This document shows positions 46,758 to 53,399 of a DNA stretch of 54,969 nt, piece after piece. The position numbers and the translations under genes were made by a program. The stretch is from Sphingomonas sp. GTDB taxonomy: Bacteria; Pseudomonadota; Alphaproteobacteria; Sphingomonadales; Sphingomonadaceae. The stretch covers positions 1 to 54,969 of the forward strand of contig JABDNH010000002.1 in the NCBI GenBank assembly GCA_013001055.1, read 5' to 3'. The notes below the pieces were generated by a model, which made no database searches, was not told where the DNA came from, and worked only from the letters and a program-made list of their open reading frames with translations. Positions within the stretch are counted from its first letter, which is position 1. Every line of letters begins with the position of its first letter.

Positions 46758-46795
46758 AAAAAAAGGGCCGGTTCGCGGTGCAGGCGAACCGACCC
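46758..46795 (-). terminator. Intrinsic terminator in the ltaE leader (putative attenuator)
   Basis: Read on the minus strand: a 12-bp stem GGGTCGGTTCGC / GCGAACCGGCCC with one G-U pair, a seven-base loop and then seven T. It ends only 37 bases before the ltaE ATG. Upstream on the same strand (46818-46837) is another small hairpin, GAAAGC / GCTTTC. Its position inside the leader suggests regulated read-through rather than the end of a gene, since the neighbour to the right is divergent. Confidence 0.7.
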
Positions 46796-46888
46796 ATATT
46801 TTGGGAACATCATGAAGAAAGCGTATTCCTGCTTTCAACAACGGAGATAGCGCGCAATGGTTAACGCCAGATTGACGATGGCCAGGTA

Positions 46889-47368
46889 ATGCGACGAAGT
46901 CGACAACACGGCAGATTCTTGCGGTCATTCGTGCTCGTGGCGCTGCTCGTGGGGCTGGCCGTGTTGAGCGAGTGGTATGTCTCGCGTCCGGTCGCCGAAG
47001 AACGCATCGACGATCGCTTTACGATGTGCGGGCCTGGTCGAGCGCACGCATGCGTCGTCGATGGCGACACCATCAAGCTGGGCGGGCGCAAGATCCGGAT
47101 GCTCGGGATCGATGCGCCCGAGGTCGCCGAGCCGCGCTGCGACGCGGAACGCGAGCGTGGGCACGAGGCAGCGACCCGCTTGCTCGAACTGTTGAATAGC
47201 GGCCCGGTGTGGCTGGTGATGACCAATGATCGTGATCATGACGCTTACGGGCGAGACCTGCGCCGTATCGAAATGGATTATGGAGCGGGGCGCGAGAGGA
47301 TAGGGGACGTGCTCGTGCGAGAAGGCCTGGCTGCCCGCTACGACGGGGCGAAGGCCAACTGGTGCTAG
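46889..47368 (+). CDS. Thermonuclease (SNase-like) family protein
   Basis: A 159-residue protein with an N-terminal membrane anchor or signal segment (FLRSFVLVALLVGLAVLSEWYV). The nuclease domain follows: HACVVDGDTIKLGGRKIRMLGIDAPE, with Asp and Arg of the active-site region, DRDHDAYGRDLRR, and VGDVLV-type IGDVLVREGLAARYDG at the end. It is probably secreted or membrane-tethered. It is divergent from ltaE. A degraded copy of the C-terminal half of such a nuclease lies at about 51580-51804. Confidence 0.85.
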   Translation: MRRSRQHGRFLRSFVLVALLVGLAVLSEWYVSRPVAEERIDDRFTMCGPGRAHACVVDGDTIKLGGRKIRMLGIDAPEVAEPRCDAERERGHEAATRLLELLNSGPVWLVMTNDRDHDAYGRDLRRIEMDYGAGRERIGDVLVREGLAARYDGAKANWC

Positions 47369-47523
47369 GCGATCTGGCGGGCGGCGATCACGGTGACCGG
47401 TTCGTCCATGTCGACGAAAACCGGCTTGGCCTGCGGCTTGACCAGCTTGTAGCCGACAAGCCCGAGGCCGCCGATAATGGCGAAGCCCACGAGAATACCA
47501 AAAGTGGTGCGCGTATTTTCCAT
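47365..47523 (-). CDS. Small single-pass membrane protein, 52 aa
   Basis: ATG at 47523; starts MENTRTTFGILVGFAIIGG with one membrane segment to about residue 25, then a short polar tail ending DEPVTVIAARQIA. The stop interlocks with that of the nuclease gene (CTAG). No family recognised. The longer upstream frame lies in the ppk2 promoter region and is not used. Confidence 0.55.
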   Translation of the reverse strand: MENTRTTFGILVGFAIIGGLGLVGYKLVKPQAKPVFVDMDEPVTVIAARQIA

Positions 47524-47604
47524 GTTTTCCGTCTTAGCAGATGAATATGAATATTGCGTGCAACAGGCGTTGCAATCGTGACACATCACGCAGAAAAAGA
47601 GCGG

Positions 47605-48381
47605 ATGAAACGCAAGATCTACGAACAGCATCTCGAACCCCTCGAACATGAGCTCGTCGCGATGGCGCGTTGGGCCAAGGCCAAGGGCGAGCGCATCTGC
47701 GTGCTCTTTGAAGGGCGTGATACGGCGGGCAAAGGCGGGAGCATCCGCGCCATCTCGCAGCGGCTGAACCCCCGCCAGTGCCGCACCGTGGCGCTATCCA
47801 AGCCGACCGAGCGCGAGCGGTCCGAATGGTATTTCCAGCGCTACGTCCCGCATCTTCCGGCAGCTGGTGAGATCGTGCTGTTCGATCGCAGCTGGTACAA
47901 TCGAGCCGGTGTCGAGCGGGTGATGGGCTTTGCCACCGAAGATCAAGTCGCCCACTTCATGACTCAGGCGCCTCTGTTCGAGCAAATGCTGGTCGATGAC
48001 GGCATCCGGCTATTCAAATACTGGCTCTCCGCCCCGCAAGCGCAGCAGGAAGAACGCTTTGCGGAGCGGCTCGCCGATCCGCTAAAGCGCTGGAAATTGT
48101 CGTCGATCGATGCCGCGTCGCGAACCAAATATGCGGAATATACCGCGGCGCGCGATGCCATGTTCGCGGCGACCCATACCGAACATGCCCCCTGGACCGT
48201 CGTCGACTTCTCCGACCAGAAGCATGGCCGACTGACCCTGATCCGCGACCTTCTCGACCGGTTGCCCGATACGCATATCGCGGAAGAACCGATGGACTGG
48301 CCCGCGCTGGGGCACGCGCCCCTTGCGCCCGAACACGGAATCATCAAGCCGATCCCGAACTATCCGATCAGAACGGATTGA
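47605..48381 (+). CDS. ppk2: Polyphosphate kinase 2
   Basis: A 258-residue PPK2 domain. Walker A is FEGRDTAGKGG; FDRSWYNRAGVERVMGF supplies Walker B and lid residues, and FAERLADPLKRWKLSSID follows. It interconverts polyphosphate and nucleoside phosphates; the single-domain class I length suggests NDP to NTP synthesis using polyphosphate. The ATG at 47605 has AGAG upstream; a GTG at 47578 in the same frame is the alternative. The last 14 bases overlap the convergent DsrE-like gene. Confidence 0.92.
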   Translation: MKRKIYEQHLEPLEHELVAMARWAKAKGERICVLFEGRDTAGKGGSIRAISQRLNPRQCRTVALSKPTERERSEWYFQRYVPHLPAAGEIVLFDRSWYNRAGVERVMGFATEDQVAHFMTQAPLFEQMLVDDGIRLFKYWLSAPQAQQEERFAERLADPLKRWKLSSIDAASRTKYAEYTAARDAMFAATHTEHAPWTVVDFSDQKHGRLTLIRDLLDRLPDTHIAEEPMDWPALGHAPLAPEHGIIKPIPNYPIRTD

Positions 48382-48886
48382 TTGTGAAGCCTTCCTGCTG
48401 AAGCAGCGCGTGCGCGGTCATCGCGGATAATGCCATCTCGACCCCGGGCAGGAGGTCGGCTGTCTCGATATCCTGCGCGGCGGCGGACTGTCCGCACACG
48501 ATGATGCGCGTGCCGTTGGCCAGCAGCTTTTCGACGAGGTCGTTATTGGGGTTGTCGGCGCCGTCATGAGCTTCGGCGAAGCGTTCGGGCGATACCACGG
48601 CAAACACGGCGCGCCCGTGCACGACGACCGCGGGCTGGATCTGTTCGGGAGAGAGGCCGGCGGCGGCATGCATGTTGGTGAAGCGGGCGGCAGACTGGAG
48701 CGTGCGGCTGGTATGGTCGTCTTCCAGTCGCACCGCATCGAAGGCATGGCGAAGTACGGTGTCTTCGGGAATGGCCATAGTGATCTCGACCGGAGCATGC
48801 GGGCCGTGACCCTCGATCATCGGGCCGGTCGGCCATTCGCTGGTGGGCTGACTTAAAGCGAACAGGAATGCCGAGATAAGCATCAT
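48368..48886 (-). CDS. DsrE/DsrF-like family protein, exported
   Basis: A 172-residue protein with a short signal peptide (MMLISAFLFALSQP). The DsrE-like fold is indicated by QPAVVVHGRAVFAVVSPERF and GTRIIVCGQSAAAQDIE, in which a cysteine sits at the position often reactive in this family. The LLPGVEMALSAMTAHALLQQEGF end is typical of periplasmic DsrE proteins. A sulfur-transfer role is unproven. Confidence 0.78.
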   Translation of the reverse strand: MMLISAFLFALSQPTSEWPTGPMIEGHGPHAPVEITMAIPEDTVLRHAFDAVRLEDDHTSRTLQSAARFTNMHAAAGLSPEQIQPAVVVHGRAVFAVVSPERFAEAHDGADNPNNDLVEKLLANGTRIIVCGQSAAAQDIETADLLPGVEMALSAMTAHALLQQEGFTINPF

Positions 48887-48904
48887 TCAAAATCTCCCAT
48901 GGGT

Positions 48905-49327
48905 TCAGTCCTTTTGCAACGCGATGGGCGCGCAACGGATAAGGCGGCTATCGGCCAGCGAGGCAGTGCGGTGGATGGTGGCGGCCTGGTAGTCGGGATC
49001 GCCAATCATGGTGAGGAAGGCCTTGGCATCGGGATAGCGGGCAATGAAGGCCATGTCCCAGCACTCGTCATCGGGGCCGATCAGGGTGCAGGCCGAGCTG
49101 GCGGTTCAGATGATGTCGAGGCCGAGTTTTGCGGTCACCTTGCCGGCTTGCGCCAAATAATGGTGATAGGCATCCGCACCCGACCAGTCCCTTCCGGCAA
49201 ATTCATGATCGTCCGGGTAATCGGGTGTTTCGCGAAACTTCAGGAGGTTGAGCATTTCGATGGGTTCATCGAATGGCAGGGCGCGGAAGGCGGCGAACTG
49301 TTCTGCCGTGGGGGCAAGATGGGTCAT
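48905..49327 (-). pseudogene. DUF1330-like protein gene, interrupted by in-frame TGA
   Basis: One frame of 141 codons from ATG 49327 to TGA 48905 reads as a DUF1330-like protein: PIEMLNLLKFRE at the start and then TLIGPDDECWDMAFIARYPD, DPDYQAATIHRTASL and DSRLIRC. Codon 74 (49106-49108) is TGA, at a place where relatives often carry Trp, so TGG to TGA explains it. Reading frame and family similarity are intact on both sides. The start overlaps the upstream membrane-protein gene by four bases (ATGA), so it was an operon member. As written, only a 73-residue fragment is made. Confidence 0.82.
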
Positions 49328-49701
49328 GGGGCTTCCGGCTTTGCGGGCGGGCTGATGATCAGCCACGCGCCAAGGATAAGGTGGAACAGGGTCATGGCAT
49401 GATAGTGCAAAGTGAGCGCTTCCGCGCCATGCTGCGACATGCCGGGATCGAGCACAAGCCCGATGGCCAGCACCGCGCGGGCAAGCCCGATCAGCAAAAG
49501 AATGGCGCCCCATATCCGCACGCTGCGCGTCCACCAGCGATTGCCCCTGATCCAGCCGATCCACAGCAAGGCGATCGCCGCGAGAGCAAGGATCAGCGGG
49601 CCGATCGAACCGATCAACGCATAATCGATGCCGCGCCATGCCCAGGCGGCAAGGCTCAACGCGAGGGCAACCAACAGTGGCTGTTTGAGGACGAATTTCA
49701 C
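49324..49701 (-). CDS. Four-helix membrane protein, function unknown
   Basis: A 125-residue hydrophobic protein with segments at about 7-22, 30-50, 62-85 and 98-117. The last includes a His-rich LHYHAMTLFHLILGAW stretch. It overlaps both neighbours by four bases (ATGA), lying between the M28 peptidase gene and the broken DUF1330-like gene. No family recognised. Confidence 0.65.
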   Translation of the reverse strand: MKFVLKQPLLVALALSLAAWAWRGIDYALIGSIGPLILALAAIALLWIGWIRGNRWWTRSVRIWGAILLLIGLARAVLAIGLVLDPGMSQHGAEALTLHYHAMTLFHLILGAWLIISPPAKPEAP

Positions 49702-50555
49702 TGCGTCACCAGCGTTTCGAGCGCGCGGGCCATCAGTTCGGTGGCGCGCGCCATGTAGGCACGGTCGATGACCGTATCGCCCGGCGCATGATGGTTCGGG
49801 TTGAAATCGCCGCCGGCAAATTCTTCCGACATCGCCATCGCGTCATACCCCAGCTGGCGGAAGGCGACGTGATCGGTGCTGTCATAGGTGACGCGGTTGA
49901 TCGGGATACCAAGCTCGCGCGCGGCAGCCATGTAGGGCGCGGCGAGCTGTTCGTTGGGAATGTCGAGTTCGACCACAGCGTCGCCGTCGCCATCATAGCC
50001 GATCATGTCGACATTGTGCATCGAGTGGAGCGGCTTGCCCGAGGCTCTCCAAGTCTTCGCGAAATGGGTGCTGCCGACCATGTCCTCTTCTTCCTGGTCG
50101 AACCAGACGATGGTGATGTTGGCGGTGCGCTCGGGCAACGCGGCGAGCCGCTCGGCGATGTCGATCAGCGCATAGACGCCGCTCGCGTTATCGTCCGCGC
50201 CGGGGGAGCCCGGCTCGCTGTCATAATGTGCGCCGAGGATGATGTTGCGGTCGGTCTCGATCGTGGCGGGGAGCTGCCAGACGACGTTCTGACCGCGCAT
50301 CGGCGGCATCAGGAAATCGAGCAGCGGATCGACGTTGGGCATGCGATAGCGCTCGATCCGCGCGGTGCCCGCGACGCGACGCGCAAGCTCAATCCTGATG
50401 GATTCGGCGGCATGGCGGCGCTGTTCGGCGGTGGCGCGTTCGGTGACGAAGCTGTCGATGTCGGTGGCAATATCGACCGCAGCCGACGGCGCGGCGAAAG
50501 ACATGGCGGCAATCGTCAGCAGCGCAACGCGGGTGCGAGGGCGCGGTGGGTCCAT
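49698..50555 (-). CDS. M28 family zinc peptidase, exported
   Basis: A 285-residue protein with a signal peptide (VALLTIAAMSFAAPSAA). The zinc site is read from ILGAHYDSEPGSPGADDNASG (His, Asp), the FDQEEEDMVGS Glu pair, the HNVDMIGYD Asp and a late His in PNHHAPGD. It is probably a periplasmic aminopeptidase or peptide hydrolase. The ATG at 50555 is used; a GTG at 50570 is an alternative with a slightly better ribosome site. Confidence 0.85.
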   Translation of the reverse strand: MDPPRPRTRVALLTIAAMSFAAPSAAVDIATDIDSFVTERATAEQRRHAAESIRIELARRVAGTARIERYRMPNVDPLLDFLMPPMRGQNVVWQLPATIETDRNIILGAHYDSEPGSPGADDNASGVYALIDIAERLAALPERTANITIVWFDQEEEDMVGSTHFAKTWRASGKPLHSMHNVDMIGYDGDGDAVVELDIPNEQLAAPYMAAARELGIPINRVTYDSTDHVAFRQLGYDAMAMSEEFAGGDFNPNHHAPGDTVIDRAYMARATELMARALETLVTQ

Positions 50556-50618
50556 CGCGGCATGATGCACCTTCGCCCGCCCGCGTAACAGGCATTTCGC
50601 AGAAAATTGACCTCGAAT

Positions 50619-50657
50619 TTAACTCATGGTTAAATTGCGCTTTAAGAATCGTTTAAC
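50619..50657. promoter_or_regulatory. Two CtrA-type boxes (TTAA-N7-TTAA(C))
   Basis: TTAA-CTCATGG-TTAA at 50619-50633 and TTAA-GAATCGT-TTAAC at 50642-50657, the second a full match to the alphaproteobacterial CtrA consensus TTAA-N7-TTAAC. TTTAACTCATG also appears twice (from 50618 and 50652). They lie between the divergent M28 peptidase gene and the 47-aa membrane-protein gene. Confidence 0.6.
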
Positions 50658-50706
50658 TCATGTTACCGGGCTTGATCTAAGACCTAAAGGTGTCGGGGGC
50701 CGGGGA

Positions 50707-50850
50707 ATGAACGGCGAAGGGGACGACGTGCAACACGAACCGTTGGAAGTACCCGAGGTACAGGAAAAAAAGGCCATGCCGCTGCACCTGATCATCTGGA
50801 TCGGCGTGCTGCTCGGCATCTTCATCGGCATCGGGATCGTGACCACTTGA
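50707..50850 (+). CDS. Small single-pass membrane protein, 47 aa
   Basis: ATG at 50707 after a GGGG stretch. The product is acidic at first (MNGEGDDVQHEPLEVPEVQ), then KKAMP, then one C-terminal helix (LHLIIWIGVLLGIFIGIGIV). The frame extends upstream to 50626 but would run through the CtrA-type boxes. No family recognised. Control by CtrA (cell-cycle or motility programme) is inferred from the boxes. Its stop is followed at once by repeat copy 1. Confidence 0.6.
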   Translation: MNGEGDDVQHEPLEVPEVQEKKAMPLHLIIWIGVLLGIFIGIGIVTT

Positions 50851-50974
50851 GCCGAGCATAGCGCAGCGATTGCGTGAGCGATCGTCAGCTATGTCGAAGA
50901 GCCTCAAGTGGTCCGGCCAGCGGGTCGGCAGGGCCGTACCCGACTGACGGGGCCAGGCCGCTCTGACCCCGACT
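50851..50974 (+). repeat. ~120-bp dispersed repeat, copy 1
   Basis: It aligns with 51831-51950 at roughly three quarters identity by eye: GCCGAG..TAGCG.AGCGATTGCGTG at the start, ATCGT.AGCTAT, a variable middle, and GACGGGG.CAGGCCGC.C.GACCCCG at the end. No coding frame is shared. It starts directly after the stop of the 47-aa gene. Confidence 0.7.
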
Positions 50975-51068
50975 CTCAGCCCAGCCATGATCTTTGCACC
51001 TCCGGAACGATAACGGGTTGCGGGCCGTTGTCCTGTCTCATCTCAATGAAGAGAGAGGGAGACCCACG

Positions 51069-51323
51069 ATGAGAAAATATTTTGCCCCCACGATCGCTGC
51101 CGCAACGCTGCTGGTAGCCGCGTGTAACGATACCGCCGCCGAGGAACAGGCCGAAGACTCGCTCGAAGCCGAGGGCGAAGCTCTCGAAGAGCAGGCCGAA
51201 ATGGTCGATGAACAAGCCGACGAAGCGACGAGCGAAGTCGCGGAGGACCAGCTGGAAGAGCAGGCCGATAACCTCGAAGAGCGCGCGGAAGAGAAGTATG
51301 ACGAAGCCGACAACGTCGAATAA
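51069..51323 (+). CDS. Small acidic lipoprotein
   Basis: An 84-residue protein with signal MRKYFAPTIAAATLLVAAC; the lipobox VAAC puts the lipid on Cys19. The rest is a Glu/Ala/Asp-rich helical region with heptad-like EQA/EAE repeats, likely coiled coil. It resembles stress-induced small lipoproteins, but no family is assigned. The ATG at 51069 has an AGGGAGA ribosome site. It has its own terminator and lies between the two repeat copies. Confidence 0.75.
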   Translation: MRKYFAPTIAAATLLVAACNDTAAEEQAEDSLEAEGEALEEQAEMVDEQADEATSEVAEDQLEEQADNLEERAEEKYDEADNVE

Positions 51324-51348
51324 TCGACGGCTTCACCACGCATAAGAA

Positions 51349-51378
51349 GGGGCGGCTCCAACCGGGCCGCCCTTTTTT
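51349..51378 (+). terminator. Rho-independent terminator of the acidic lipoprotein gene
   Basis: The stem GGGCGGC / GCCGCCC with a nine-base loop is followed by six T, 25 bases past the stop. Confidence 0.9.
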
Positions 51379-51420
51379 GTGGGCCTTGCCCGCAGCGTCA
51401 TTGCGCACCACCATCAGCCC

Positions 51421-51804
51421 ATGAAACGCCTCTTCCGCATCATTAACGGCGGGAAGTCGGGGAAGCGATTGCGCGGGCTCGAGGAATTCGAGACGCCCGA
51501 ATTTGTCGGCCGGATGGACTGCTATCGTCGTTTGCCATGGGCCAGCAATAGGCCCGATATATTGCGAAAGGCTCAATGTTTCCGCGTCCGAAACGCACCC
51601 GCCGCGCTGCCAGCCCGAAGGCGAGCTCGGCAATGCGGCGACGCGGCGGCTGGGGGGTCTGGTCAATTCAGGTGTGGTGACGGCGCAGCGCGGCTTTGGC
51701 CGGGACCGGGACAGGTAAGGCTGCTGTTAAGGCACATCTATGCGGATGGCGTGAACGTCCGGGACGTGCTGGTCAGCGAAGGCCTGGCGCGGCCCTATGG
51801 CTAA
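51421..51804 (+). pseudogene. Chimeric remnant: duplicated small-protein 5' end joined to a decayed thermonuclease 3' end
   Basis: From 51421 to about 51519 the DNA is near-identical to the first 99 bases of the 66-aa gene at 53111 (MKRLFRII.GGK.GKRLRGL and on to RMD), but the membrane segment is missing. From about 51580 one frame reads ETHPPRCQPEGELGNAATRR and on to GRDRDR, then stops; a shifted frame continues HIYADGVNVRDVLVSEGLAR to 51804. Together these resemble the C-terminal half of an SNase-like nuclease with a frameshift and without the catalytic N-terminal half. An open frame spans the region by chance. Repeat copy 2 follows. Confidence 0.72.
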
Positions 51805-51830
51805 GGTATTCAGAATTGGTGCTAAGCGAA

Positions 51831-51955
51831 GCCGAGTGTAGCGAAGCGATTGCGTGCAATCGTTAGCTATCCGAGAGACGCGAAGCCATTCGGCCGACGG
51901 GTGGCCGCCGGGCCAACCCGATCGACGGGGTCAGGCCGCCCCGACCCCGGCCGGC
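51831..51955 (+). repeat. ~120-bp dispersed repeat, copy 2
   Basis: The direct-orientation counterpart of 50851-50974. It contains the inverted repeat CGATTGC-GTG-CAATCG at its start and GGGGTC...GACCCC at its end, so it could fold as two hairpins. About 980 bases separate the two copies. Confidence 0.7.
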
Positions 51956-52021
51956 CTTCTCCAAAGTTAATCTATATTATGCTAAGCGAATCGCCTGCTC
52001 GGTATGCAGAACAGGGGATTT

Positions 52022-53068
52022 ATGATGGGGCATATTAGAATAAGAATGGTCGGATCGACCTTAGTGGCGATGCTTACGCTAGGGGCGTGTGCTTCGACGC
52101 CGCCAATAAAGGTCACCTATTTCCAACCGCAGGCGACGCTGAAAGTGAAGGTCATCGAGACCTTGGCATGTCGGAACGACGTTCCATTTTCGATCGCATC
52201 GGCAATTCTGACGCCGGAGTATGAAGCCGGTGACAATCATCACTCTTTCAATCTGGACGATCTGGACGGCCCGCTTTCCAATACGGATGCCGAGGTGCAA
52301 TTCTACGATGACGGCCGGCTTAAGTCGATCAATGCGACAAGTACCGGCGTAGGACCCGAAATTTTGTCGGCAGCGTTGAAATTGCCACTGCCAGTCAGCT
52401 TGGCAAAGAACGTAGACAAGAGCGCGCAGGATGCCAACAAGGCCATGTGCAATGCGATTGCCTTGGAAGATCCGAAAGGCAAGGTCGTCAATCTGAACTA
52501 TGGCGGAACGCTTGTGTTTGGCAGCACGCCTCCAAACGATGCAGTGGCCACGATTTTGGAGCCCAACAATGCATCAGTGCAATTGGCCGGAAGGATTGGC
52601 TATTCTTTCGTAGAGCCTGTGGTGAATGTTGTTTATGTCGCGCCAACGTCGGTGCAGCGAATTCAGCATCGTGGCACCGAGGCCAAGGATCCATATCTCA
52701 AGTTGCTGCACCCTTCGGTTAGCCGCGTCGAAGTCGGACATGTTGCCTTTATGGAAGCAAGGGTCCTGACGCGAGCCCAAATGCGGGTTCCGCAATGGGG
52801 TCGCGAATATATGCTACCATTGCCGAAGGCCGTGTGGGCCGGAGAACAAAAACTTTCTTTAACGCTCAGCCCGGGTGGCGAAGTGACCTCTTTCGGCGCC
52901 AAGAAAACGACCGGAACAGCGGCCGTACTTGGTTCGATCACCGAGACCTATGATCGCTTCAATCAGACGGATTCCGAAGAGGCTGCTGCCATAAACGCGG
53001 AAACCGATGTACTTGCGGCACACGCGCGGCGCGTCAGGTGCGAGAGCGACCCAGCGGCTTGCGAGTGA
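52022..53068 (+). CDS. Orphan lipoprotein of unknown function, AT-richer
   Basis: A 348-residue protein. The signal ends in the lipobox LGAC, so it is membrane-tethered outside the cytoplasm. No domain recognised. The mature part is beta-rich looking with KVTYFQPQATLKVKV near the start and several Cys (in LACRND, KAMCNA, RCESD and AACE). Its GC content is visibly lower than its neighbours' by rough count. The ATG at 52022 follows AGGGGA by five bases. A TATATTATG stretch at 51973 is a possible -10 region. It sits beside a repeat and a pseudogene, which suits acquired DNA. Confidence 0.7.
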   Translation: MMGHIRIRMVGSTLVAMLTLGACASTPPIKVTYFQPQATLKVKVIETLACRNDVPFSIASAILTPEYEAGDNHHSFNLDDLDGPLSNTDAEVQFYDDGRLKSINATSTGVGPEILSAALKLPLPVSLAKNVDKSAQDANKAMCNAIALEDPKGKVVNLNYGGTLVFGSTPPNDAVATILEPNNASVQLAGRIGYSFVEPVVNVVYVAPTSVQRIQHRGTEAKDPYLKLLHPSVSRVEVGHVAFMEARVLTRAQMRVPQWGREYMLPLPKAVWAGEQKLSLTLSPGGEVTSFGAKKTTGTAAVLGSITETYDRFNQTDSEEAAAINAETDVLAAHARRVRCESDPAACE

Positions 53069-53110
53069 TTTGCATGGCCTTAAATGATTGAGGTAAAGCG
53101 CGGACTATCC

Positions 53111-53311
53111 ATGAAACGCCTGTTCCGCATCATCGACGGCGGCAAGCCGGGTAAGCGACTGCGCGGACTCGAGGAATTCGAGACGCCCGACTTCGTCGAC
53201 CGGATGGACCGCGTGGCAGAAGCCAAGCGCGGCCCGCGATGGGCGTTCTGGGCGCTGTTCGTGCTGGCGCTGGCGATTGGCGGCCTGATTGGTTTGTGGA
53301 TGAGCAGCTAG
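53111..53311 (+). CDS. Small C-terminally anchored membrane protein, 66 aa
   Basis: Starts MKRLFRIIDGGKPGKRLRG, then EEFETPDFVDRMDRV, then one C-terminal membrane helix (WAFWALFVLALAIGGLIGLW). The first 33 residues are duplicated in the chimeric remnant at 51421. No family recognised. The ATG at 53111 matches the duplicated copy's start, which supports it. A terminator follows. Confidence 0.65.
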   Translation: MKRLFRIIDGGKPGKRLRGLEEFETPDFVDRMDRVAEAKRGPRWAFWALFVLALAIGGLIGLWMSS

Positions 53312-53343
53312 GCTACGCGGCTGCTGCATGTCTTACGCAAAAT

Positions 53344-53378
53344 AAAGGGCCGGGACAGCAACGCCCACCCGGCCCTTT
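53344..53378. terminator. Bidirectional rho-independent terminator
   Basis: The inverted repeat AAAGGGCCGGG / CCCGGCCCTTT with a 13-base loop serves the 66-aa gene on the plus strand and nrdB (stop at 53400) on the minus strand. Confidence 0.85.
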
Positions 53379-53399
53379 CTCAAATTTGATGGACAACCC

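Noticed and set aside
46721-46813. 31-codon N-terminal extension of ltaE as real protein
   Set aside because: It runs through the terminator hairpin and T-run. The aldolase fold begins at MRFFSDN.
49106-49108. TGA as a selenocysteine codon
   Set aside because: The family position is usually Trp, there is no Cys homology, and no selenocysteine insertion hairpin was evident.
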